From the NCBI GenBank assembly GCA_947589145.1, contig CANQCB010000011.1, positions 1 through 22,604 of the forward strand: a stretch of 22,604 bases of DNA, given 5' to 3'. The translations under genes were made by a program, and so were the position numbers. This document shows, piece after piece, positions 14,395 through 22,231 of this stretch. The stretch is from an uncultured Clostridia bacterium. Lineage in GTDB: Bacteria; Bacillota; Clostridia; Christensenellales; Pumilibacteraceae. How positions within the stretch are numbered: position 1 is the first letter of the stretch; every line of letters begins with the position of its first letter. The notes beneath the pieces were generated by a model that had not been told where the DNA came from, did no database searches, and worked only from the letters and a program-made list of their open reading frames with translations.

Positions 14395-15669
14395 ATGAAA
14401 AATTTCGAAAAACTTGCCGACTTGATTGCAATTAACAGTATATACGATACTCCGACGAAAAATGCGCCGTTCGGAAAAGGTAATCGCCGCGCGCTCGACG
14501 TGTTCCTTTCCATATCACGCGAATACGGCTTCGAGGTGGGCGACGACAACGGTTATGCCGCCTGGGCGGAGTATGGCGACGGAGAAAAACTCGTCGGCGT
14601 TCTCGGACACCTCGACGTCGTGCCCGTCGGAGAGGGTTGGAAAAGCGATCCGTTCGTTCTCACCGTGCGCGACGGCAATATGTACGGGCGCGGAGTGAGC
14701 GACGACAAAGGTCCGCTCTTCGCCTGTCTGCTCGCGCTCAAACGCATTAAGGACGAAAAAATTCCGCTCGGCGCAAGGGTGCGGATCATCGCGGGCTGTA
14801 ACGAAGAAAACGGCTCGGCGTGTATCAAGCATTATGCGGAGCATTGCGAAATACCGAGCGTATCTTTTACGCCCGACTCGGATTTCCCCGTCGTTGCAAG
14901 CGAAAAAGGCATTCTGCACCTCAAAATAACTTTGCCGCGAGTGGAAAGCGGAATTTTGACCTTACGCGGCGGTTTGCGACCGAATATAGTTCCCGGCGAG
15001 GCGGAATGCAAAGTCAGCCCCGAACTTTTTCAAGCCGTTAAAGATACCGCCGCCGGCTTTACTTACAGGTGCGGTAAGATCGTCGCTCACGGCAAGTCGG
15101 CGCACGGCTCGACGCCGGAAAAAGGCGACAACGCCGTTTTGAAATTGCTCGCGCTCCTCTCTCCTTTTGCTCACGACGACTGCGTGGACTGGGCGTGCAA
15201 ACATTTCTCCGAGAATTTCGGGCTCGACTGTGAGGACGAGTCGGGAAAACTTACCGTCAATCTCGGGGTGTGCGATTTCGGCGAGGTCGCCGAGTTCGTC
15301 GTCGATCTGCGCCTTCCCGCCTGCGCCGACCCGCAGGATATTATTGCGAAAATTCGGAGCACGCTTCCCTCAAACGGCAAAATCGACGTTCTGCACCGCT
15401 CGGACGCGTTGCGCTTCGACGAGGACGATAAACTTATTACCGCGCTTATGCGCGTATACCGTGAGGTTACGGGAGATTGCGACTCTCGCCCCCTGCATAT
15501 AGGCGGGGGGACTTATGCCAAAGAGTTGCCGAATTGCGCGGCGTTCGGCGCGGTCTTTCCCGGGGTCGATACGCGCATGCACGAACCGAATGAGTTTTAT
15601 CCCATCGACGATTTCGATAAACTCGTGGAAATTTATTACCGCGCGATGATTGCTCTCGCAAAAATGTAA
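14395..15669 (+). CDS. pepV: Dipeptidase PepV-like (M20 metallopeptidase)
   Basis: A 424-residue zinc aminodipeptidase of family M20, cytosolic, releasing amino acids from dipeptides. The two-metal site is complete: H72 and D74 in GHLDVV, D104 in SDDKGP, the E137-E138 pair in NEENG (catalytic base and ligand), D161/D163 in PDSDFP, and the last His in MHEPNE near the C-terminus. A lid domain with AHGKSAHGSTPEKGDNA carries the dimer-type His. The start codon has no Shine-Dalgarno and is 7 bases after a perfect -10. It stands alone and ends at a two-way terminator facing the ROK kinase gene. Confidence 0.93.
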   Translation: MKNFEKLADLIAINSIYDTPTKNAPFGKGNRRALDVFLSISREYGFEVGDDNGYAAWAEYGDGEKLVGVLGHLDVVPVGEGWKSDPFVLTVRDGNMYGRGVSDDKGPLFACLLALKRIKDEKIPLGARVRIIAGCNEENGSACIKHYAEHCEIPSVSFTPDSDFPVVASEKGILHLKITLPRVESGILTLRGGLRPNIVPGEAECKVSPELFQAVKDTAAGFTYRCGKIVAHGKSAHGSTPEKGDNAVLKLLALLSPFAHDDCVDWACKHFSENFGLDCEDESGKLTVNLGVCDFGEVAEFVVDLRLPACADPQDIIAKIRSTLPSNGKIDVLHRSDALRFDEDDKLITALMRVYREVTGDCDSRPLHIGGGTYAKELPNCAAFGAVFPGVDTRMHEPNEFYPIDDFDKLVEIYYRAMIALAKM

Positions 15670-15680
15670 CCGCTTGGCAT

Positions 15681-15722
15681 AAAAAAATCCCGAGAGTATT
15701 CGTTTACTCTCGGGATTTTTTC
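15681..15722. terminator. Two-way terminator between pepV and the ROK gene
   Basis: A 17-bp stem (15682-15698 with 15705-15721) with a TTCGTT loop, A-rich left and T-rich right, between convergent genes. Confidence 0.92.
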
Positions 15723-15742
15723 TTTTTTACCTTTTTATTGTT

Positions 15743-16681
15743 TTATTTTGCCCAAGCAACGAGCGCGGCGGCTCCGATTATGCCTGCGTCGTTTTTCAAA
15801 GTCGCGATATGAAGTCCGACGTGCGGTCCTTCGCCGAAGGAATATTTCGCTATGTATTTTTTGAGCGGTACGAGCAGTATGTCGCCCTGCGCGCATACGC
15901 CGCCGCCGAGAATTATCGCTTCGGGACGGAGTTCGTTCACGATGTTGCACAAGCCTTCGCCTAACATTTTTATGTAATTCCTGTATACCGACAACGCGGT
16001 TTTATCGTTTATCAGCATTCCGTCGAACACCGTTTTGCCGTTTACGTCGTCTATGTTCGGACAGATCTCCCAAAGTTTACTGTCGGGCTTTTTGAGCATT
16101 GCGCGCTTGGTGTCGCGTATGAGCGCGGTCGCGGACGAATATGCTTCGAAACAGCCGCGGCGACCGCAAGTACACGGCTCGCCGCCCGACTTGATCACGC
16201 AGTGCCCTATCTCGGCGCCCTTGGACTGATTGCCTTCGAACAGCTTTCCGTCAATAACGATACCGCTGCCTATGCCCGTGCCGATCGTGATGAACACGCT
16301 CGATTTGTAACGTTTGCCCGCGCCGTACTTCGCTTCGCCCAACGCCGCCGCGTTGGCGTCGTTGCAAACGCGCGTGGGATATCCCGTCAATTTTTGCATT
16401 TTCTCACCGAGCGGAACATAGTCCCAATTCAGGTTGTATGCGTGGTCAACTACGCCCGTACAGGAGTTTACCGCGCCCGGGCAACCTATTCCGACGCCCG
16501 TTATAACTTTGTCGCCCGCCTCGTCTTTCAACGAGTTTACCAAGCCGGCAATGTCGGATATTATCTTATCCGCGCCTGCCGCGGTATCCGTTTTAACGGA
16601 TTTCCAGGCAATTATTCTGCCCTCGCTGACTAACCCGGTCTTGATCGAAGTGCCACCGATGTCAATGCCTATCTGATACAT
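15743..16681 (-). CDS. ROK-family sugar kinase, glucokinase-like
   Basis: A 312-residue ROK kinase; the family phosphorylates glucose or other hexoses with ATP. It opens with the phosphate-binding IGIDIGGTSIKTG, has the catalytic Asp in CNDANAA (D108), the GTGIGSG loop (134-140), and the ROK zinc motif H160, C170, C172, C177 (GH...CTCGRRGC). The C-terminal ILGGGV loop binds adenine. The length and the lack of an N-terminal helix-turn-helix make it a kinase, not a repressor. Bacillota proteins with this motif set are usually glucokinases (GlcK). It has a GAGGAG Shine-Dalgarno 6 bases before the ATG and starts 19 bases after the PVNE membrane gene, so the two are likely cotranscribed. Confidence 0.9.
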   Translation of the reverse strand: MYQIGIDIGGTSIKTGLVSEGRIIAWKSVKTDTAAGADKIISDIAGLVNSLKDEAGDKVITGVGIGCPGAVNSCTGVVDHAYNLNWDYVPLGEKMQKLTGYPTRVCNDANAAALGEAKYGAGKRYKSSVFITIGTGIGSGIVIDGKLFEGNQSKGAEIGHCVIKSGGEPCTCGRRGCFEAYSSATALIRDTKRAMLKKPDSKLWEICPNIDDVNGKTVFDGMLINDKTALSVYRNYIKMLGEGLCNIVNELRPEAIILGGGVCAQGDILLVPLKKYIAKYSFGEGPHVGLHIATLKNDAGIIGAAALVAWAK

Positions 16682-16700
16682 ATCATTCTCCTCGACTTAT

Positions 16701-17501
16701 TTATTTTATAACCACCTCGTCGATGACGCTCAAAAGCGCTTCTCGCTCTTCCGTCGTCTTTTCGGCAAGATAATCATCAAACATTCTCGTAGCCGCGTCT
16801 CTGTTTTCCACGGTTATTTTACGAAAAGTCGGAAAATCAATTTCCTCTTTCGCTGTTTCGCTTATGCCCTCTTTGTCCTCTGCGTCCGCTATGTCCTCGC
16901 TTACGGGCTCGCTTACGTCCTCATTTACAGGCTCATTTACAGGCTCGTTTACAAGTTCATTTACAGGTTCATTTACGGGCTCATTTACAGGCTCGTTTAC
17001 AGGCTCGTTTACGGGCTCGGCGTTTTCGCCGTATGCGGTTTGCTCGCTTTCCGTGGCAGGCTCGGACGGCTCGCCCGTCTCCTGCATTTCTTCCAAATTC
17101 GCCATCAACTCGAAAAGCATATTCTCGCCCTCGGCAGGCAAAACGGGTTCTTCGATTTTTTCCGCCTTACGCCGAAGCGCAAACGACAGAACGAGCGAAA
17201 CTATCGCACCCGCCGTCATAAGCGAATTCATCATTATTCCCAAACCGCTCGTAAAAATCAATGCCGTTTCCGCTATCCACGCCAAACTCATCGGAATAAC
17301 GTACGCCAGAACGAACAGCGTCCACACGGCAACGAGCGCGGCGCATACGATAATATCGAACACGCGAAAAATCACCGTTTCCGTTGTGCACGGCTTTTTC
17401 TTTACGGAAAAACGTATTATTGCGGCAATGAGGATAAGCAACAGCGTTGCGCTTACCGCGGTATACGTTATTCCGAGCGCATCGAACATATACGAGAACA
17501 T
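16701..17501 (-). CDS. Membrane protein with PVNE tetrapeptide repeats
   Basis: A 266-residue protein of unknown function. Three hydrophobic segments lie in the N-terminal part (about 12-30, 47-70 and 74-108). A basic KKK/RRK boundary follows each end of the membrane part, which suggests the rest is cytoplasmic. Residues 115-160 are acidic, 162-201 form ten 4-residue repeats of the type EPVN, and a C-terminal charged helix (225-266: DFPTFRKITVENRDAATRMF...) looks folded. No family was recognised. It starts 24 bases after the SpoVB-like gene ends, yet has its own perfect promoter whose -35 lies in the last codons of that gene. No Shine-Dalgarno precedes the ATG, which is 6 bases after the -10. 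Confidence 0.75.
   Translation of the reverse strand: MFSYMFDALGITYTAVSATLLLILIAAIIRFSVKKKPCTTETVIFRVFDIIVCAALVAVWTLFVLAYVIPMSLAWIAETALIFTSGLGIMMNSLMTAGAIVSLVLSFALRRKAEKIEEPVLPAEGENMLFELMANLEEMQETGEPSEPATESEQTAYGENAEPVNEPVNEPVNEPVNEPVNELVNEPVNEPVNEDVSEPVSEDIADAEDKEGISETAKEEIDFPTFRKITVENRDAATRMFDDYLAEKTTEEREALLSVIDEVVIK
16899..17018 (-). repeat. Ten 12-bp repeats encoding EPVN units
   Basis: Ten units of 12 bp in frame give EPVN x5, ELVN, EPVN x2, EDVS, EPVS. The inner units are nearly identical in DNA; the outer two have drifted. Such arrays change length by slippage. Confidence 0.93.
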
Positions 17502-17507
17502 AAATAG

Positions 17508-17536
17508 ATTATATAAAATTGCGCACTATTTGTCAA
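17508..17536 (-). promoter_or_regulatory. Consensus promoter of the PVNE membrane gene (leaderless)
   Basis: Exact TTGACA (17531-17536), 17 bases, exact TATAAT (17508-17513), then 6 bases to the ATG. The -35 overlaps the final Ile-Asp-Lys codons of the upstream gene. Confidence 0.85.
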
Positions 17537-19082
17537 TACTTTTTATTTTTTTTAGGTACTCGGCACGGCTACACAGCCATTTTTTCACGTCGATAACGCG
17601 CGTTATTACGAGCATGATACCGAACGCCGCGGAAAAAATAACGAGCGCCGTCGCCGTCATTGCGATTTCCGAGGACAGAGGTATGAATTTTGCGCCTATT
17701 CCCACGGCGGAGGCGACTGCCGCAGACAGCAGAGTCATAAGCATGGGGCGCGCGCTTCCGCCGAAACACTTCCGCACGGCGAAAAAATCGAGGGCAAAAG
17801 TTACCGCGTATGCCGTAACGGTCGCAATCGCGCTACCTTCTATGCCCACCGTCACGAGGAGCAACGCCGTCAAGCCTGCCTTTACGCAGCCGCCTATGAA
17901 CAGGTTTATCGCCGGGATATGCGCCTTTCCGCCCGCCTGTAAATACGTCGTCACTATCTGCATATACGATAAAAATATTACGCCGACGGAGGATATTTGA
18001 AGCATAACCGCGGCAAGATCTATCTGCGCGGAGGTCAAGCCGCCCGAATAAAGCAAGGATATGAGTTCGCGCGCATAAACGCACATTATCGCCGCGCCGC
18101 CGATCCCCGCTATGTGCGCGACGGTAAACGCTCGGTCCGAATATTCCGCCGTGGGCTCGCCCTTTTTCAGCGCGGCGGCAAACTTGGGCATAAGGCTCGC
18201 GGAAAGCGCACCCGTGATCACCGTCGGAAGGTTTATTATCGCGCTCGGCACGCCGCTCACGCCGAACAAAGCCGTCGCCTCGGATACCGACAGACCGCCG
18301 CTCATCAAAATATTGACTATCATTACGCTGTCTATCAGTTGCAAAAGCGGCATTACGAGAGAGCCGAAAGAAATCGGGAGCGCGCTTTTGTAAACGTCGC
18401 CGAGCAGACTGCGCAGGTTCGCGGAGTTTGCGTTTTCTTCATGCTTGCCGCCGCTCCTCGCTTTGCGAATCAGCAGACCTATTCCGAGCGCGGATAAAGC
18501 GATAAATTCGCTTGCCGTTATGCCGAGAACCGCGCCGACAACGCCGTATTCGACGCCATAAGGCAGCATTATCGCGCCAAGCCACAATCCCAACCCGAGT
18601 TTTACCGCCTGCTCGATAAGCTGACTTATCGCGGTCGGAAACATGTTGCGCTGACCCTGCCACCAACCGCGAAGCGCCGCAAGCAGGGAGACAAAAAGCA
18701 CCGAGGGCGCAAGCGCGACGTAAGCGGGCGCAGCCGATATATTCCCCTGCAACTTTGCCAACGCGCCGCTGCAAGACGCCATGAGCAGACTGCCGACTAT
18801 GCCGATCAAGAACAAAGAGAGCGCGGACACAAAAAGTATTCGCCGACTTTCACGATATTTGTTTTCCGCGAGAGCGCGCGCCGTGCTTCGCGATACGGCT
18901 TGCGGTATTCCGCCGCTCGACACGGTGAGTAGCGTAGTGTATATGGGAAATACGAGTTGATATATGCCTATCCCCTCCGCGCCCAGCACGGAAACGAGCG
19001 GCACTTTATACAACGCGCCGATCAACTTTGCTATTATTCCGGCAACAGCCAAAAAAGCCGCGGAACGAAAAAACTTCCTCAC
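17526..19082 (-). CDS. SpoVB/MviN-like polysaccharide flippase (MATE/MOP superfamily)
   Basis: A 518-residue polytopic membrane protein with about 14 predicted transmembrane segments, of the polysaccharide-exporter branch of the MOP superfamily. The opening RSAAFLAVAGIIAKLIGALYKVPL and GIGIYQLVFPIYTTLLTVSSGGIPQAVS segments are typical of SpoVB and its paralogues (YtgP, YkvU), which are thought to flip lipid-linked precursors. SpoVB itself acts in spore cortex synthesis. The neighbourhood is mixed, so SpoVB cannot be told from the vegetative YtgP/MurJ-type paralogue. The start is GTG at 19082, chosen because it begins the first membrane helix. No Shine-Dalgarno or clear promoter is seen. The last codons carry the promoter of the next gene. 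Confidence 0.88.
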   Translation of the reverse strand: MRKFFRSAAFLAVAGIIAKLIGALYKVPLVSVLGAEGIGIYQLVFPIYTTLLTVSSGGIPQAVSRSTARALAENKYRESRRILFVSALSLFLIGIVGSLLMASCSGALAKLQGNISAAPAYVALAPSVLFVSLLAALRGWWQGQRNMFPTAISQLIEQAVKLGLGLWLGAIMLPYGVEYGVVGAVLGITASEFIALSALGIGLLIRKARSGGKHEENANSANLRSLLGDVYKSALPISFGSLVMPLLQLIDSVMIVNILMSGGLSVSEATALFGVSGVPSAIINLPTVITGALSASLMPKFAAALKKGEPTAEYSDRAFTVAHIAGIGGAAIMCVYARELISLLYSGGLTSAQIDLAAVMLQISSVGVIFLSYMQIVTTYLQAGGKAHIPAINLFIGGCVKAGLTALLLVTVGIEGSAIATVTAYAVTFALDFFAVRKCFGGSARPMLMTLLSAAVASAVGIGAKFIPLSSEIAMTATALVIFSAAFGIMLVITRVIDVKKWLCSRAEYLKKIKSIDK

Positions 19083-19230
19083 GCGATTAGTATTTGTCGT
19101 TATTTATTATTTTAAGCGGTGGATTTCGGGCTGCGCTCGGCGTTCGGAGTCGAACCTCGCCGTCTTTGCGTTCCGTTCCGCACGGGCGAGAGATAACGGT
19201 TTTTTGTCGGGATAGGGTTTCGGACAATAT

Positions 19231-19260
19231 GAAAAGAACCGTCGATCGACGGTTCTTTTC
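19231..19260. terminator. Palindromic two-way terminator after the lipoprotein gene
   Basis: A perfect 30-bp palindrome (GAAAAGAACCGTCGA then its complement), with A-rich and TTTTC flanks. It lies 16 bases beyond the lipoprotein stop. As there is no spacer, the hairpin loop would open by about four bases. Confidence 0.75.
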
Positions 19261-20458
19261 ATTATTGATCTTCGTTTTAAGCGTCAGGTGCGGTGTCGGT
19301 AAATTCTATATCGCTGAGTGTGAATTTTCCGCCGTTGTTGGACGACGTATCGTTACCGCCGAATCCAATTTCCAAAACCGCGCCGGTATTGCTTATGTCA
19401 ATATGACACTCGTTTTCACCTGCCGTCAACTGCACGAATTGATTTGCGACACAAATCGTGCAGGCTTGGTCAACGTTTATCTTAAATTTTATATAATAGC
19501 CGGATCCGGGCGCAACCGCCGTTTCAAATGCGAATAACAGCCTCATTCCGGACCACGGTTTGTTGATCGCATCTTTATACGTAAAGTCAACGACTATTTC
19601 TCCCGTCTCCGTGTCACGAGTATATTGCGTTGCGGTGACAAGAGCAGGTTCTATCCAAGCGACCCACTGTTCTTTATTACTCTGCGCCCCTTCCGGACCT
19701 GATACTTCGGTCAAAGGAACCGTGGTTATTTCCTCGGCTACCTCGATTTCCACTGATTTTTCGGACTCGTCGGAGTTTTCGTAGCGAATGTCGTCTCCTA
19801 CTGCAACAAGTTTCGCCTTGTAGCTACCGACTTCAAGTCCGGCAGGCTCTACTTTTTGACCGCTCACAACGACCTGACTGCCCTTTAATTGGTCATCCTG
19901 ATAGAAATTCAATCTGTATTCTTTGACTTTTCCGACATTGGCTTCGTCGTTGATCGTGATTATGCCGCTATCTTTGTCATAAGAGAAATCGGGTTTTTGG
20001 AGTTTTTCCTTAATGATATCTTTGACCTCGATACCGGTAATCTTGAACGTGCCTACGAGAGGAGCATTGTCGCCGCCGAAACGCAACCAAAGCAATGCGC
20101 CCTCGGCATTCTTGGAGATCGTGTTATGACCCGATTGAATGTCGAACGTTTCCCCGCCGCCGAAATCAACGGTCAACTTGCCGGATACGCTTGAATCAAT
20201 CGTAAAGGTTACCTCATGACCGGGCGTTATGCCTGCCGTGAACGAATAGCAAAGGTTAAACGCCGTCCAATTCTGACCGCCATAAGTATATTCAATATCT
20301 ATTTCGTTGTCCGACGCTAAGGATTGACCGATAAGATTGCATTTGGTTACGGTAACATCGGAAGCCGAAACGCCTGCGTCAAGGAAATAACTCCAAGCGT
20401 CTTTGTGAGCCATCGCTGCGGCTTGATCTTCGGCATGATAAATAGGAGTGCCTTGCTC

Positions 20459-20608
20459 TTCCTGGCCGCCGCCGGTCTCACCGCCGCCGGTCTCACCGCC
20501 GCCACCGGTCTCGCTGCCTGTTCCGCCGCCGGTCTCACTGCCTGTTCCTCCGCCGGTTTCGCTACCGGTTCCGCCGCCGGTCTCACTGCCGCCGCCGGTC
20601 TCACTGCC
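20459..20608 (-). repeat. Gly-rich linker repeats (GSETGGG type)
   Basis: Roughly 50 residues made of repeated SETGGGTG and ETGGG units join the Ig domain to the first beta-sandwich module. The DNA is a set of short imperfect repeats with many CCGCCG runs on the plus strand. Confidence 0.88.
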
Positions 20609-20866
20609 GCTGGGCTTGGCGGTTACGTTTACGGAGCAGGTCGCGGTCTTTCCGCCCGCGGTCGCCGTTATTGTCGTATTTCCCGCAGAAACCCCGACAA
20701 CGGTCGCAACCTTACTGTCGTCTTCGCTCGCGACTACCGCGGCAATGGTCGCGTCGTCGCTTTTCCAGGTAACGTCGCCGTCTATTCCTTCGAGCGTTAC
20801 TTGTACGGTTTTACTGCTGTCGACTTCTACGCTTAGCGAAGTGGGATTTAACGTTATTGATTCATT

Positions 20867-20873
20867 CCCCCCC
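20867..20873 (-). other. Homopolymer of seven G at the lipoprotein frameshift
   Basis: With seven G the signal peptide frame stops at TGA within three codons; with six it runs into the Ig domain as CGGNES. It sits right after the lipobox Cys. Confidence 0.9.
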
Positions 20874-20983
20874 ACACGCGGCAAACGGTAAAACCAGACA
20901 TACTGCAAGTATTGCGCACAAAATAATTTGCAATACTTTCGTCTTTGTCTTACTCATTTTTCATTTTCCTCCTGTGATTTTTC

Positions 20984-21042
20984 GGTAACCGCCCTACGAC
21001 TGTTACCTTTTTTATGATAGCACACATTTTTGGGATTTTCAA
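20984..21042 (-). promoter_or_regulatory. Promoter and leader hairpin of the lipoprotein gene
   Basis: TTGAAA (21037-21042), 17 bases, TATCAT (21014-21019) with an extended TGC just before the -10. Downstream in the leader, GGTAAC (21002-21007) pairs with GTTACC (20984-20989) around a 12-base loop, placed 11 bases before the GGAGG Shine-Dalgarno. The hairpin could influence ribosome access. Confidence 0.6.
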
Positions 21043-21118
21043 GACCTTCCGAAAAATTTTTAATCGTTTTTTTGAAATTATCCTTATTTTTTACGCAAAT
21101 TTGTTATGAAAAAACGCG

Positions 21119-21161
21119 TAAAAAACGCTCTTTGACGGCTTTGGTCAAAAAGCGTTTTTCT
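21119..21161 (-). terminator. Terminator of the rplM-rpsI operon
   Basis: A long hairpin (AAAAACGCT..TTGAC with GTCAA..AGCGTTTTT) with T-rich sequence on both sides. Between it and the rpsI stop lies a second GC-rich hairpin (21264-21289) without a T run. The rest of the interval from 20958 to 21296 holds the lipoprotein promoter and no gene that I can support. Confidence 0.75.
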
Positions 21162-21296
21162 TTTGTCATATCGAGCGTCGCGACTGCGAATGCGGCAATC
21201 GTTCGGAAACACGAAACTCGCGGCGGAGTTCGCTTCAAAGCAAACGACTCGCGATTTCGGTGACTCGGTCGGCGCCGTACGCCGCCGAGAATAAGT

Positions 21297-21707
21297 TTAT
21301 CTCTTGGAGAATTGAGGCGCTTTGCGTGCCTTCTTCAATCCGTACTTCTTGCGCTCCTTCATGCGGGGGTCGCGAGTGAGATAACCTTCCTTTTTGAGAG
21401 GGGCTTTGTTCGCCTCGTCAAGTTCGACGAGGGCGCGCGCTATGCCGTGACGGATCGCTCCCGCCTGACCCGTAAATCCGCCGCCGTTTACGTTGACGAA
21501 TATGTCGAGTTTGCCGATCGTATCCGTAGCGACGAGGGGTTGATTTACGATAAGTTTGAGCGTGTCGAGACCGAAGTATTCGTCAAGCGAACGCTTGTTG
21601 ATCTGAATCGTGCCGTTGCCCGGCATAAGGCGAACGCGTGCGACCGCCTTCTTTCTTCTGCCCGTTCCCCAGAATTGAAGTTTCTTTTTTGTGTTTTTCG
21701 TAGCCAT
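21297..21707 (-). CDS. rpsI: 30S ribosomal protein S9
   Basis: S9 is a small-subunit protein whose C-terminal tail reaches the P-site tRNA. The 136-residue product has the family core WGTGRRKKAVARVRLMPGNG, then INKRSLDEYFG and GGGFTGQAGAIRHGIARAL, and ends in the conserved KKYGLKKARKAPQFSKR tail. The Shine-Dalgarno is AAGGAG about 7 bases before the ATG. It follows rplM after 11 bases, the usual pairing. Confidence 0.98.
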   Translation of the reverse strand: MATKNTKKKLQFWGTGRRKKAVARVRLMPGNGTIQINKRSLDEYFGLDTLKLIVNQPLVATDTIGKLDIFVNVNGGGFTGQAGAIRHGIARALVELDEANKAPLKKEGYLTRDPRMKERKKYGLKKARKAPQFSKR

Positions 21708-21718
21708 AGCGTCTCTCC

Positions 21719-22231
21719 TTATTTAACCAACTCTAAGATCTCGGGCTTCTGAGCCTCGTGTCCGTGCTTCTCGTCCTTGTAAACGCGAAGTTTTTTGAGC
21801 ATCTGTCTGCCGAGCGCCGTTTTGGGGAGCATTCCCTTAACCGCGTCATAAACGGCTTTGTCGGAGTCATTCGCCATATACTCTCTGTAAGTCTTTTCTT
21901 TCAACCCGCCCATGTAACCGGAGTGAGTCCTCTTCATCTTCTTGTCGAGTTTCTTGCCCGTTAGAACGACCTTGTCCGAGTTTATCACGATCACATGGTC
22001 GCCGCAATCTACGTTAGGCGTAAATATGGGCTTGTTTTTGCCGCGAAGAACCGCCGCTACCTGACTTGCAAGTCTGCCGAGAGGCATTCCGTCGCCGTCT
22101 ACGACATACCACTTGCTCTCGACGTATTCGGGAGAGCCTTTCTTGGACGCAACCTTCGTTGCCATCACCGTTCTGCCGGGTCTTGCGCCGCTCTTCTTGG
22201 GCGACTCGGCTACCTGTTTTTTATCTTCCAT
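21719..22231 (-). CDS. rplM: 50S ribosomal protein L13
   Basis: L13 is an early-assembly large-subunit protein. The 170-residue product contains the family sequence ESKWYVVDGDGMPLGRLAS, then VDCGDHVIVINSDKVVLTGKK, THSGYMGGLKEKTYREYM, and GMLPKTALGRQMLKKLRVY. Typical L13 has about 145 residues and begins close to the MATKVAS at residue 23 here. The ATG at 22231 was kept because it has AAAGGA at the right distance, while the internal Met has no Shine-Dalgarno. The extra 22 residues are Lys/Pro rich (ESPKKSGARPGR) and may be an N-terminal extension of this lineage. It leads the rplM-rpsI operon. Confidence 0.96.
   Translation of the reverse strand: MEDKKQVAESPKKSGARPGRTVMATKVASKKGSPEYVESKWYVVDGDGMPLGRLASQVAAVLRGKNKPIFTPNVDCGDHVIVINSDKVVLTGKKLDKKMKRTHSGYMGGLKEKTYREYMANDSDKAVYDAVKGMLPKTALGRQMLKKLRVYKDEKHGHEAQKPEILELVK

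Larger units (their letters stand above)
19277..20957 (-). pseudogene. Ig-like (Big_2) surface lipoprotein with duplicated carbohydrate-binding-like modules; frameshifted at a G7 run
   Basis: A secreted protein gene read in two frames. From the ATG at 20957 (GGAGG Shine-Dalgarno 10 bases upstream) the first 28 codons give a lipoprotein signal, MSKTKTKVLQIILCAILAVC and then LVLPFAAC. After a run of seven G (20867-20873) this frame hits TGA. The rest is open in the other frame to 19277. Removing one G joins them into 559 residues. Domains after the signal: a Big_2 bacterial Ig fold (SITLNPTSLSVEV..., with VTWKSDDATIAAV), a Gly-Ser-Glu-Thr linker, a beta-sandwich module, a fibronectin-III-like segment and a second copy of the module. 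The modules resemble non-catalytic carbohydrate-binding domains; no enzyme motif was seen. It may be a sequencing error, a phase-variable gene or a decayed one. Confidence 0.75.

Noticed and set aside
16899..17018. CRISPR-like array
   Set aside because: The 12-bp units are contiguous, in frame and without spacers; they are coding repeats.
16864..18000. A 378-codon open frame on the plus strand
   Set aside because: It is antisense to the PVNE repeat and the SpoVB-like gene, is Ser/Thr-rich low-complexity in its first part, and has no ribosome binding site. The minus strand genes explain the openness.
19138..19170. tRNA-like T-arm on the minus strand (GAGGTTCGACTCC)
   Set aside because: The sequence resembles a T-loop, but no matching acceptor 5' strand, D-arm or anticodon stem lies upstream. 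It is better read as a bulged hairpin (GTTCG/CGAAC) in the region before the SpoVB-like gene.
19231..19260. The 30-bp perfect palindrome as an operator or attachment site
   Set aside because: Its position right after the lipoprotein stop and its A/T flanks fit a two-way terminator.
20324..20836. Antisense repeat-rich open frame over the Gly linker
   Set aside because: It mirrors the GGGSET linker in another frame, has no Shine-Dalgarno and no recognisable protein features.
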